Shown here one piece after another: positions 8,169 through 16,288 of a stretch of 64,000 nucleotides of DNA. How positions within the stretch are numbered: position 1 is the stretch's first letter; every line of letters begins with the position of its first letter. The translations under genes and the position numbers were made by a program. This DNA is from CANLBN01 sp050633525 (lineage in GTDB: Bacteria > Pseudomonadota > Gammaproteobacteria > Pseudomonadales > Cellvibrionaceae). Location of the stretch: NCBI GenBank assembly GCA_050633525.1, contig JBOEGR010000008.1, positions 42,377-106,376 on the forward strand, given 5' to 3'. Below the pieces are notes generated by a model that had not been told where the DNA came from, made no database searches, and saw nothing but the letters and a program-made list of their open reading frames with translations.

Positions 8169-11095
8169 CTCTCTTTCCTGTTTTGACTCTCCCCAAGAAA
8201 AAAACCTCATTGGTACTATTGGCTACCAGTGTATTTTTGTTTAGCTGTTCTTCTACCGATAAAACTAGAAAACAGTTAGTGGGTGCGACCCTATCTGATT
8301 TACCTAAAACATATGCTGAGCCTACACAGTCGACAGCATTAGATGGTGAGATCACTTTAGATCAAGTAGAAGACTATTATCAGCGTGCATTAGATGCTGC
8401 AAAAGACCCCGGGACTCGGCGTACTATCCTGATCCGTTTAGCTGACATTTTAATGCTGCGCAGTGAAGAAAACATGTTGAATGCTGAGAGCCCGGGACGA
8501 TTTTTTGATGAGGCAATCGCGCGCTACAGAGAGTTGATTCAACTTCAAAAACAAGCCATTGCTGACGGTGGTAACCCTGAGCAATACGGAAAAGAACTGG
8601 ATCAAATGTTGTATCAATTATCTAAAGCCTATGCTTTAGATGGTCGCAGCGATTCAGCAGACCAAGGCCTAGAGCAGTTAGCTTTAGAGTATCAAGATTC
8701 GGCTTATTCTCCGGAAGCAAAATTCCGTCGAGCCGAGCAAGCGTTTAATAACGCCGATTATGAAGTTTCGGAGCAGCTCTATAAAGAAGTTATTGAACAA
8801 GGTACTTTCACGCCTTTCTATCAAAATGCAATTTATATGCGTGGCTGGTCTCAATTTAAAAATAGTGAATACGATGGGGCGATTGTTGCGTTTACCAAAG
8901 TGCTCGACCACTTGTATGGTGCCCAAGCTCCAATAAAAACCGTTCCTGAAAGCCAGAGAAATTTAGTCGATGACACCTTGCGTGTAATGAGCCTGTCATT
9001 TACTTATATGAATGGTGAAAAAAGTTTATCTGAAAAATTTGCGGATGATAAACAACGACCTTATATTCCAAAACTGTATCGTGCTTTAGGTCAGCTTTAT
9101 TTTTCTAAGAAGCGTTACCGTGATAGCGCTAATGCTTATCGACAATATGTGCTCGATAACCCTTTGTCTGATGGCGCCCCTATTTTTAGTGGTTATATTA
9201 TTGATGTATATGAAAAAGGTAATTTCCCCAGCTTATTGATTCCTGCTAAAGAAGAGTATGTTAATAATTACGGTATCGATAGCGAATTTTGGAAATCAAA
9301 ATCTCAGCCGGTACGTGAAGCTCTCTCGAAAAATTTAAAAGTCTATCTAGAAGAGTTGGCAAAGTATGAGCACGCGACGGGCCAACGTTTAGTCAAGGAT
9401 GCGGGGCTTAAGAGAAAGCCGGGAGTGGCAGTAGGAGACCCTAAAGCATCATTTTTGAAAGCAGCAGCATGGTATGACCAATTTATTCGTACTTTTCCTG
9501 ATGACGAAAAAACAGCAGATATTTATTTCTTGATGGCAGAAGCGCTTAATGATGCGGGTGATTTAGAGCGAGCTTTCAACACTTATCGCTTGCTGGCTTA
9601 TCAATATAAACTGCCGTCAAATCAACAGGCGAAAGGAGCAGAAGCCGGCTACTCTGCCATTGTGTTGGCGCAAAAATTAGAAAAGCAGTATGCCGTACAA
9701 GCAGGAAATACGGCATCTCCTGATTTTGGTAAATGGCAAAATCAAGTTATTGAGCAATCATTAGCTTTTGCTGATAAATATGCCAGTGATAAACGTGCGG
9801 CTAGTGTGTTAAGTGCGGGCGCTGAAAAATTATTGCAGGTGGGGCGTCAACCAGAAGCGATTTTAGCAGCTAAACGAGTGACTCAATGGCAGCCGCCAGC
9901 GGATGCCAAATTGCAACGTACTTCTTGGTTGGTTATTGGTCAAAGCGAATTTGATTTGGCTAACTATAAAGGTTCTGAAGAAGCGTATGCACAAGCGTTA
10001 GCGTTAACATCTCCTCGTAGTCCTGATCGACAATCGATTATCGATAGGCAAGCGGCAAGTATTTATAAGTATGCAGAGGGTTTGTTAGCTAAGGGTGATC
10101 AGCAAGCCGGTGTTGTGCAATTACTTCGCGTCCAAGATGTAGCGCCTAATAGTAGTATTGCGATTACTGCTCAATACGATGCAGGTAATCAGCTCATGGA
10201 AATGAAGCGCTGGTCTCAAGCAGAACGCATTTTCTTGGATTTTCGCCAGCGCTACGCTAATAACCCGTTAACAAAAACGCTCTATGCAAAGCTAGTAGTT
10301 ATTTATCAAGAAACTCAACAGTGGGTGCTCGCGGGTAATGAATTAACTGCAATGGCGGCCGTTAGTGATGACCCTGTTTTGCGTCGGCAGTCTTTACTCC
10401 TCGCCGCTGAGTTATACGAAAAATCAGGTCAAATATCGAGGGCTATTGCCAATTATAATGATTATATAAAGCGCTACCCGCAACCATTGGATGACCGGAT
10501 GGAAGCAATGAATAAGTTGTCTTTGCTTTATAAAAATCAAAATAACATTGGCCGATATGAATATTGGTTAAAGCAATTAATTGTGGCTCACGATACGGCG
10601 GGTTCACAAAAAACACAGCGCTCTTTGTATTTGGCGGCAACAGCGTTAAATTATCAAGCGGGAAAAGATTATCGACGTTTTGAAAATGTGCGTTTGACTC
10701 TGCCGCTTCAAAACAGTTTGCGCAAAAAACAAGGTGCCTTATCGACTGCCGTCGCTTCCTATCAAAAAGTGATTGATTATGGTGTGGCTGAATATGTGAC
10801 GGAAGCTAACTATTATCTAGGCGAGGCCTATGTGCGTTTGAGTAGCGATGTACTGAAGTCTGAGCGTCCAAGGGGCTTGAGTGCTCTAGCAAAAGATCAA
10901 TACGATATCTTGCTAGAAGAGCAGGTTTATCCCTTTGAAGAAAAAGCCATTGAGTTGCATCAGTCTAATGTAGCTCGAACAAAAAATAATCTGTATGACG
11001 ATTGGGTAAAAAAGAGCTTCGCCTCTTTAGCTAAGCTATCTCCCGGTCGATTTAACAAGCAAGAAACGAGGTCAGTGATACGTGAACTGTATTAA
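8165..11095 (+). CDS. Large TPR-repeat lipoprotein of the envelope locus
   Basis: A 976-residue protein. The N-terminus is a lipoprotein signal (LLATSVFLFSC-SS lipobox, lipidated Cys at about residue 28). Many TPR-like repeats follow, for example LYRALGQLYFSKKRYRDSANAYRQYV, IYFLMAEALNDAGDLERAFNTY and LYEKSGQISRAIANYNDYIK. With no Asp at +2 it is predicted to reach the outer membrane. The GTG start overlaps the previous stop. Size and architecture recall the TPR components found with Agl-Glt-type ExbB/ExbD systems, but I cannot assign a one-to-one orthologue. Confidence 0.8.
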   Translation: MTLFPVLTLPKKKTSLVLLATSVFLFSCSSTDKTRKQLVGATLSDLPKTYAEPTQSTALDGEITLDQVEDYYQRALDAAKDPGTRRTILIRLADILMLRSEENMLNAESPGRFFDEAIARYRELIQLQKQAIADGGNPEQYGKELDQMLYQLSKAYALDGRSDSADQGLEQLALEYQDSAYSPEAKFRRAEQAFNNADYEVSEQLYKEVIEQGTFTPFYQNAIYMRGWSQFKNSEYDGAIVAFTKVLDHLYGAQAPIKTVPESQRNLVDDTLRVMSLSFTYMNGEKSLSEKFADDKQRPYIPKLYRALGQLYFSKKRYRDSANAYRQYVLDNPLSDGAPIFSGYIIDVYEKGNFPSLLIPAKEEYVNNYGIDSEFWKSKSQPVREALSKNLKVYLEELAKYEHATGQRLVKDAGLKRKPGVAVGDPKASFLKAAAWYDQFIRTFPDDEKTADIYFLMAEALNDAGDLERAFNTYRLLAYQYKLPSNQQAKGAEAGYSAIVLAQKLEKQYAVQAGNTASPDFGKWQNQVIEQSLAFADKYASDKRAASVLSAGAEKLLQVGRQPEAILAAKRVTQWQPPADAKLQRTSWLVIGQSEFDLANYKGSEEAYAQALALTSPRSPDRQSIIDRQAASIYKYAEGLLAKGDQQAGVVQLLRVQDVAPNSSIAITAQYDAGNQLMEMKRWSQAERIFLDFRQRYANNPLTKTLYAKLVVIYQETQQWVLAGNELTAMAAVSDDPVLRRQSLLLAAELYEKSGQISRAIANYNDYIKRYPQPLDDRMEAMNKLSLLYKNQNNIGRYEYWLKQLIVAHDTAGSQKTQRSLYLAATALNYQAGKDYRRFENVRLTLPLQNSLRKKQGALSTAVASYQKVIDYGVAEYVTEANYYLGEAYVRLSSDVLKSERPRGLSALAKDQYDILLEEQVYPFEEKAIELHQSNVARTKNNLYDDWVKKSFASLAKLSPGRFNKQETRSVIRELY

Positions 11096-11705
11096 TGTCA
11101 GACCTATGGAGAAAGCTCGCTATCTCCCGCTTATTTATAGCAGTTTATTAGCGCTATTCTTGTCGGCCTGTGGTTCGGCTCCTACACAAGATGATGCTAG
11201 CGGAACCATTAACCCTAATGCGAGAACGGTTGATATCCCTGCAGCGGCAACCAGTGAATATCAAGATGTATTAAGAGCTATTGATGCAAAAAAATGGTCT
11301 CGTGCTCAAAGCCTATTGGAAAGCATGCAGTCTAAGTACCCCAACTTGGCTAGTGTTAACACCATGTTAGGTTGGACCTATTGGCAAGCCGGAAAGACAA
11401 AGCAAGCCGAAACAGAATTGCAGGCGGTTACCCAGCAAAAGGGCCTGTATAAATCAGATGCCTTTAATTATTTGGCTATCATTTATCGAGAGCAAGGTAA
11501 GTTTGTAAAAGCAGAAAAGCTATATCAGCAAGCATTGCGTACTTGGCCACGAGACCCTGTCCTGCATAAGAATCTGGGTATTTTATATGAGTTATATTTA
11601 GGTCGTTTAAAAGATGCGCTAAGCGCCTATAAGCAAGCCCAAGCTATTAATGGTAACGACAAAAAATTAAATGGCTGGATAAAAGATTTAGAGCGAAGAA
11701 CGTAA
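11082..11705 (+). CDS. Small TPR lipoprotein of the envelope locus
   Basis: A 207-residue TPR protein with a lipobox (LFLSAC-GS) and two or three clear TPR units (LGWTYWQAGKTKQAETELQ, LAIIYREQGKFVKAEKLYQQAL, LGILYELYLGRLKDALSAYKQA). It overlaps the preceding gene by 14 bases from a GTG start at 11082 that has GAGG upstream; ATG 11106 is an alternative. It resembles GltE-type or PilF-type outer-membrane TPR lipoproteins, which act as assembly factors. In this context it probably anchors or assembles the envelope complex. Confidence 0.78.
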   Translation: MNCINVRPMEKARYLPLIYSSLLALFLSACGSAPTQDDASGTINPNARTVDIPAAATSEYQDVLRAIDAKKWSRAQSLLESMQSKYPNLASVNTMLGWTYWQAGKTKQAETELQAVTQQKGLYKSDAFNYLAIIYREQGKFVKAEKLYQQALRTWPRDPVLHKNLGILYELYLGRLKDALSAYKQAQAINGNDKKLNGWIKDLERRT

Positions 11706-11715
11706 AGCAGGCTTT

Positions 11716-12027
11716 ATGTCAGAGAGAATACTTATCATGAAAATGCTTTTTTTGTTAGCTCTGTTAATGCCGTTGATGGCCTTGGCGCAAGAGAGTGAGC
11801 TGGAAATAAATTTAGGTGCTACCGTTGAAGGTAATCGTGAGCTACCTAAAATTCTATATATTATCCCTTGGGCCACGCCTCCGGGGCCGGGTCAAGTTGA
11901 TCCTTTAGTCCCTCACTCTGCTAATGTGTTTGAAAGAACTTATGCGCCTATTGAGCGTTTAGAGCAGCGGCGTAAATTACGCTATTATGACGAGTTAGCT
12001 GCCCCTAGTGGCGAGTCAATAAAATAG
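11716..12027 (+). CDS. Small secreted protein of the envelope locus, function unknown
   Basis: A 103-residue protein (or 96 from ATG 11737) with a clear signal peptide ending MALAQ-ES. The mature part is about 75 residues with a conserved-looking ILYIIPWATPPGPG segment and a charged tail. I know of no function. Proteins of this size with a similar IPW core sit beside AgmX/ExbBD genes in other gammaproteobacteria as far as I recall, so it is probably a genuine part of the machine rather than a chance frame. Confidence 0.65.
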   Translation: MSERILIMKMLFLLALLMPLMALAQESELEINLGATVEGNRELPKILYIIPWATPPGPGQVDPLVPHSANVFERTYAPIERLEQRRKLRYYDELAAPSGESIK

Positions 12028-12208
12028 GCCTTTAGTAAGGTATTGTGAGTGGCTGCTACCTTAAGTTATAGGGTGGGCAGGTTATACAGGTTTAGGCTAA
12101 ACTGAAAAGAATTTTGTTTGGTTGATATTATTAACATTAGTAGTGGCTGTTGATAGGCTGAATAGCCCAATAAGCTGCTAAATAAAACTGAGGTGGAGTT
12201 AATCACTT

Positions 12209-12871
12209 ATGGAAACATTGAATACAATAATAGCCTTCTTTCAGAACGGCGGGGTTTTCATGTGGCCTATTGGGCTTGTTTTGTTTATTGGTTTAGTCAT
12301 TGCGTTAGAACGTTTTTTATTCTTGTCTTATGCAAAGACGTCTAATAAGCGTGCCTTTAATCGCATATTGCCGCTGCTGAAAAAGAAAAATTACAAAGAT
12401 ATTGTTAACTTTGGTCAGTCTAGCCGTGCCCCTATTGCCCGTGTAATTGCTGCAGGCGTTGCCAAAATGACACAATCTCCTCGCAGAGATGATATTGAAT
12501 TGGCAATGGAAGAGGGGGTGCTAGAGGCATTGCCTCGTCTTGAAAGAAGAACGCCTTATCTAGCCACCTTGGCTAACATCGCCACGCTTTTGGGCTTACT
12601 GGGTACTATTATCGGTTTGATTGCCGCATTTGAAGCGGTTGCCGATGCCGATCCTGCAGAAAAAGCGAGTCAGCTATCCAGTAGTATTTCTATCGCAATG
12701 AATACAACAGCATTTGGCTTGATTGCTGCTATCCCGCTCTTGTTCATGCATGCAATTTTACAAAATAAAGCGACAGATATTATTGATGGCTTAGAAATGG
12801 CTTCAGTTAAATGCCTTAATATCATGTCGCGTGTAAAAGGCGTGACATCGCAATCACGCGCTGGTGACTAA
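12209..12871 (+). CDS. exbB: MotA/TolQ/ExbB-family proton channel subunit
   Basis: A 220-residue ExbB/TolQ homologue with three membrane helices: about 15-37, then a pair at about 122-145 (LATLANIATLLGLLGTIIGLIAAF) and 160-182 (SISIAMNTTAFGLIAAIPLL). These match the pore-lining helices of the family. It would assemble with the two downstream ExbD-type proteins into a proton-driven motor. A GAGGTGGAG ribosome site lies just upstream. The 181-base gap before it is the largest break in the locus, so a promoter may lie there, though I could not pick one with confidence. Confidence 0.92.
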   Translation: METLNTIIAFFQNGGVFMWPIGLVLFIGLVIALERFLFLSYAKTSNKRAFNRILPLLKKKNYKDIVNFGQSSRAPIARVIAAGVAKMTQSPRRDDIELAMEEGVLEALPRLERRTPYLATLANIATLLGLLGTIIGLIAAFEAVADADPAEKASQLSSSISIAMNTTAFGLIAAIPLLFMHAILQNKATDIIDGLEMASVKCLNIMSRVKGVTSQSRAGD

Positions 12872-12921
12872 CCGTTATTAGATACTTAAATATGAATAAA
12901 ATGTATCGGAAGAATTGATTT

Positions 12922-13446
12922 ATGCGGTTTAAACGTCATCACAAGCGCGAGGCAGCAGAGTTAGAAATTACCTCCTTCATGAACCTAATGATTATTTTGG
13001 TTCCTGTGTTGTTGGTAATGATGGTCTTCTCTCGTATTACCGTGGTTGATTTAAAATTGCCAGATTTGGGTGATCCTAGTCAGCAGGATCTGGAGACCCA
13101 AAGAGTCGAAGTGGTACTTGAAGAAACTTTTATTGATGTAAATCGCGTGTTTGGAAATAATGTCACGCGCTATAATCGGATTGTTAAAAAAGACAATCAG
13201 CACGATTTCAAAACACTCTCTTTAACCTTGCAACAATTAAAGCGTGAATTTAGAGATCGCGGTTTAGAAAAACGTGATGCTCTTATATTGTCTCGCCCTG
13301 AGACTGATTATCAAGCTTTGATTACAACCATTGATACCGTTCGCTCATATAAAGCTGTCGTCGTAACTGATGTTGTCGATGCAGAGCTGTTTCCTGAGAT
13401 TGCATTAGGCGATGCTCCAGTGCAAAACAATGGAAGGGGCTTGTAA
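12922..13446 (+). CDS. exbD: ExbD/TolR-family protein with Asn at the usual proton-carrying Asp
   Basis: A 174-residue ExbD-type protein with one membrane helix (about 17-40) and a periplasmic domain. ExbD/TolR/MotB helices normally carry an essential Asp in an LTPLxD-type motif. Here the aligned segment reads ITSFMN, giving Asn21. The rest of the helix is normal. The stop overlaps the start of the next ExbD (TAATG), so the two are made together. I infer that this copy is structural or modulatory while the second supplies the protonatable residue. Confidence 0.88.
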   Translation: MRFKRHHKREAAELEITSFMNLMIILVPVLLVMMVFSRITVVDLKLPDLGDPSQQDLETQRVEVVLEETFIDVNRVFGNNVTRYNRIVKKDNQHDFKTLSLTLQQLKREFRDRGLEKRDALILSRPETDYQALITTIDTVRSYKAVVVTDVVDAELFPEIALGDAPVQNNGRGL

Positions 13447-13976
13447 TGAAAAAGTCTTTGCGTGCAAAACGTATGGCTAAGCACCATCGTCGGATGGGGC
13501 AGGCAAGCAAGTTAAACTTAGTATCGTTAATGGATATTTTTACGATCTTAGTTTTTTTCTTGTTAATTAATTCTTCTGATGTTGAGATTTTATCAACTGA
13601 AAAGTCAATCCAGCTACCTGAATCCTTTGCTAAGCAAAAGCCAGAAACTACCTTACTGATTAAAGTGAATAATGAGGACCTGCTGGTCGGCACACGTCCT
13701 ATCGCCAAAGTGAAAGACATCCTTTCTGACCCCAGTCCATTTATTGCGGTATTGGAAAAAGAGTTGAAGTATCAAGCTGGCCGCCGACCTTTAACTGAGC
13801 TAGAAAAGGAGAAGGGCCGAGCGGTAACCATTATGGGAGACCAAGCGGTATCTTATGCCTTACTTAAGCGGATTATGGCGACTTGTGCGGAAAATGATTT
13901 TCGAGATATCTCCCTTGCGGTAACTCAAATTCTAAGTAAAACAGCTGTCCCTGTGAGTGGAGGGGTGAGTCCTTGA
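13446..13976 (+). CDS. exbD: ExbD/TolR-family protein with canonical Asp
   Basis: The second ExbD-type subunit, 176 residues. It has a basic N-terminus, then LNLVSLMD (Asp30) at the start of the membrane helix (about 24-45), which keeps the family's proton-carrying Asp. The periplasmic part is longer than in E. coli ExbD. It overlaps the preceding ExbD by one base and the AgmX-like gene by four, so the three are translationally coupled. Two unlike ExbD proteins with one ExbB is the arrangement of AglR-AglQ-AglS in Myxococcus. Confidence 0.9.
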   Translation: MKKSLRAKRMAKHHRRMGQASKLNLVSLMDIFTILVFFLLINSSDVEILSTEKSIQLPESFAKQKPETTLLIKVNNEDLLVGTRPIAKVKDILSDPSPFIAVLEKELKYQAGRRPLTELEKEKGRAVTIMGDQAVSYALLKRIMATCAENDFRDISLAVTQILSKTAVPVSGGVSP

Positions 13977-15019
13977 GTTATTTTCACTTGCCCGGCCCAG
14001 AACTGTTATTACCTTGGTATTCTACCGAGGATGAAGATTTCCGTTTTAAAAAAATACTAAAACGATTCTTAATTGCCTTTTTAGTGTTGAGCGTTATTGT
14101 TTATTTTTATCCTGTAAAAGAAAAAACCCGCGAAGAGAAAGAAACATTACCACCTGTGTTGGCTAGAGTTGTACTCGAAAAGAAAGAATTGCCTCCACCG
14201 CCTAAACCTAAGCCCAAGCCAGAACCCAAGAAACTTGAGCCTAAAAAACCAGAACCTAAAAAGCCTGAGCCCAAAAAACCGGAACCCAAGAAGCCCGAAC
14301 CCAAAAAACCGGAGCCTAAGCCGAAACCTGTTCCAAAGCCTAAGCCCAAGCCAGTCAAAATTCCAAAGCCGGTGAAACCAAAGGTCACTCAGCAGCAACG
14401 AGTAGAGCGCGCTCAGAGAGAGGCTCAAAAAGAACTCAATCAGGTCAAAGATGTTTTTGCCGATTTACAAAACTTAAACGTTGATACCGCGAGCAATAAT
14501 AATGTCACTAAAGGTGCATCTGATGCTAAGCGTTTGGATCGCTCTGTCATTACGAATAAGTCGCGGACCAGTAGTGGTGGTATCAATGCTGCCAGTTTAA
14601 GCCGTGATACGGGCGGTAGTGCGCTATCAGGCCGCGAAACAACGCAAGTGAGTAGTTCTCTTGCCGACCGCAAACGTGCAGCAGATGCAAAGAAGACGGG
14701 AGTAGGTCGTGATGGTCAACGAATTATCTCTAGAAGTAATGAGTCTGTACGTAAAGTAATGGACCGTAACAAATCGTCTATCTTTACTACTTATCAGCGT
14801 GCTTTGCGTAAAAACCCTTCTCTTGAAGGGGTCTTCGTTGTAAAACTGGTGATTGAACCTAGCGGTCGAGTTTCTTCTGCAACTGTGGTCAGCAGTGAAT
14901 TGGATGATGCCGCTTTAGAGAAAAAATTACTAGATAGAATTAAGTTAATTAATTTTGGTTCTGCGAATGCGTCCAGAACGACGGTTAACTATGACTTAAA
15001 TTTTGTCCCTCCTGCCTAA
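13973..15019 (+). CDS. Proline-rich energy transducer with AgmX/PglI-type C-terminal domain
   Basis: A 348-residue, TonB-like protein. It has a short cytoplasmic N-terminus, one membrane helix (about 30-48), a long Pro/Lys/Glu periplasm-spanning segment (about 70-130, KPEPK repeats), a Ser/Asp-rich linker and a C-terminal domain (about 250-348: VRKVMDRNKSSIFTTYQRAL, then LEGVFVVKLVIEPSGRV) matching the AgmX/PglI C-terminal family. It would transmit ExbB/ExbD motion to outer-membrane partners. The start is TTG at 13973 behind a strong GGAGGGG site. It is the last gene of the locus. Confidence 0.88.
   Translation: MSYFHLPGPELLLPWYSTEDEDFRFKKILKRFLIAFLVLSVIVYFYPVKEKTREEKETLPPVLARVVLEKKELPPPPKPKPKPEPKKLEPKKPEPKKPEPKKPEPKKPEPKKPEPKPKPVPKPKPKPVKIPKPVKPKVTQQQRVERAQREAQKELNQVKDVFADLQNLNVDTASNNNVTKGASDAKRLDRSVITNKSRTSSGGINAASLSRDTGGSALSGRETTQVSSSLADRKRAADAKKTGVGRDGQRIISRSNESVRKVMDRNKSSIFTTYQRALRKNPSLEGVFVVKLVIEPSGRVSSATVVSSELDDAALEKKLLDRIKLINFGSANASRTTVNYDLNFVPPA
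14205..14375 (+). repeat. In-gene tandem repeat encoding KPEPK units
   Basis: A degenerate 15-base tandem repeat (AARCCNGARCCNAAR type) encodes about eight KPEPK-like units inside the AgmX-like protein. It gives an extended polyproline rod, as in TonB. Long open frames on the other strand and in other phases here come from this low-complexity composition. Confidence 0.85.
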
Positions 15020-15044
15020 AATATTTTCTTTTCTTATCTCTTGA

Positions 15045-15075
15045 TGTTGATCTCGAGCTTGTTTCGAGATCAACA
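15045..15075 (+). terminator. Hairpin after the envelope locus
   Basis: Perfect 12-base inverted repeat TGTTGATCTCGA / TCGAGATCAACA (15045-15056 and 15064-15075) with a 7-base loop, 25 bases after the AgmX-like stop codon. It lacks a following U-run, so it may be a processing or Rho-assisted end rather than a classical terminator. Confidence 0.5.
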
Positions 15076-15271
15076 CATACCCGTTTGAACGATGTATCAA
15101 AAACTGCACGTCATTTAACATATTGTGTAGTGTGTTTTCTTGTAAGGTTTCTAAGTCTTTGTATTTTCTCGATATTATAGTTTTGGCATGTCTGTTGCTC
15201 TACTGCTCATGCTTTGGCTCATTATGTTCATTTGAGCGGAGTTTATTCTTATAATTAACGAGGAAAAAATA

Positions 15272-15913
15272 ATGAAACCTTTTTTAAAATTATCATTGAC
15301 TATAACGGCATTGGTTTTTACTTTTTTATTTCAGAATGTTTCGGCAGAAGAAAATAAAATAAAAGAATTAAAGACCGGAGCGAAGAGTGATTTTTATATC
15401 AGCGATGCTGCTTTTTTTAAAGTGAAAGGGAAAAAAGAAAAAGCGATTGTTTTTGTACCGGGATTTATTTTTAACAAAGAAAGTTGGAAATCGTTAGCTG
15501 AGCAGTTTCAGACTTCAGGGACAGCTGCATTAACTGTCAATGGAAAGTCAGCAGTGGTTGTAAAGGCAGCAGTTAATTTTTTACAAAAGAAAGGGTACAA
15601 AGAAATTGTTCTGATGGGTGGTAGTAGTGGTGCTGCGGCTATTCTGGAGGCTTTGCCTGATGTGAGCGGAGTTAGTAAAGTCGTTTTATTGGCTCCTCCT
15701 CGTGGTGCGCCTATTCAAAATTCAGAAATAGATAAATTGTTTGTTACTTCTGTGGATGAAAGATTATTTTCGACTGTACAGTCTATTTTTGAAGAGACAA
15801 CGTATCCGAAAACAATAAAAGTATTTGATGGCAGTGCTCACGCACAGTTTCTATTCTATGGCCCTAATAAGGACGAGCTTATTTCTGTTGTAAATAATTT
15901 TGTGAATAATTAA
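15272..15913 (+). CDS. Secreted alpha/beta-hydrolase-like protein
   Basis: A 213-residue protein with a signal peptide (cleavage near NVSA-EE). The body looks like a small alpha/beta hydrolase: a strand leading to VFVPGFIF (oxyanion region), a nucleophile elbow MGGSSGAAA (GxSxG, Ser near 116), an Asp-containing segment TSVDERLF and a late His in GSAHAQFLF. The lid is absent, and the fold is shorter than usual esterases. GAGGA lies nine bases before ATG 15272. It stands alone, convergent with the biosynthetic cluster. Substrate unknown. Confidence 0.75.
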   Translation: MKPFLKLSLTITALVFTFLFQNVSAEENKIKELKTGAKSDFYISDAAFFKVKGKKEKAIVFVPGFIFNKESWKSLAEQFQTSGTAALTVNGKSAVVVKAAVNFLQKKGYKEIVLMGGSSGAAAILEALPDVSGVSKVVLLAPPRGAPIQNSEIDKLFVTSVDERLFSTVQSIFEETTYPKTIKVFDGSAHAQFLFYGPNKDELISVVNNFVNN

Positions 15914-15991
15914 AAAAATTATTGACTGATCTTAATCCCGTAGCTAAGGGAATAGCTTGGGATTTTCTTTTTTATGATAATTTTAAATTTC

Positions 15992-16030
15992 AAGCAGGTT
16001 ATATGGTTCGTATAACCTGCTTATTTTTTT
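15992..16030 (+). terminator. Strong bidirectional terminator
   Basis: Perfect 12-base stem AAGCAGGTTATA / TATAACCTGCTT (15992-16003, 16011-16022) with a 7-base loop, followed by a T-rich run (16024-16030) on the plus strand. It ends the hydrolase transcript. It directly adjoins the end of the carrier-protein gene on the minus strand and may serve both. Confidence 0.85.
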
Positions 16031-16274
16031 ATTTTCTTGATTCGATTAATTCTGCAATGGTGCGAACGCTTGCAAAATTTTCTTCAGTGATGTCTTCAAT
16101 TTCAATGTCTGCCCCAGTTTCCGATTGTAAACCAAGAAAGATTTGCAGGATGCTGTAAGAATCTACTGCTCCTGTTTGTAGTAGTAAGTCATCGGTGCCA
16201 ATTTCGTTATCACTTGAACTGTTTTCTTTGATGACGTTTTTTATTTTTTCAAAGAGTTCTGTGTTTTCGCTCAT
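16029..16274 (-). CDS. Acyl/peptidyl carrier protein
   Basis: An 81-residue carrier protein. The phosphopantetheine attachment motif is GAVDSYSILQI (Ser near 39), followed by the usual acidic helix DIEIEDITEENFASVRTIAELI. As the last gene of the five-gene minus-strand cluster, 15 bases after the AMP ligase, it is the likely scaffold on which the ligase loads an acid or amino acid. It is not the fatty-acid ACP, which carries a DSLD motif and sits elsewhere. Confidence 0.88.
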   Translation of the reverse strand: MSENTELFEKIKNVIKENSSSDNEIGTDDLLLQTGAVDSYSILQIFLGLQSETGADIEIEDITEENFASVRTIAELIESRK

Positions 16275-16288
16275 AAGTTTATCCTTTT

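Noticed and set aside
13322..13720. Minus-strand 132-codon frame across the two exbD genes.
   Set aside because: It is antisense to two well-supported, overlapping genes and has no family resemblance.
14107..14428. Two long minus-strand frames rich in Gly/Phe/Leu opposite the KPEPK repeat.
   Set aside because: They are by-products of the low-complexity repeat in the AgmX-like gene.
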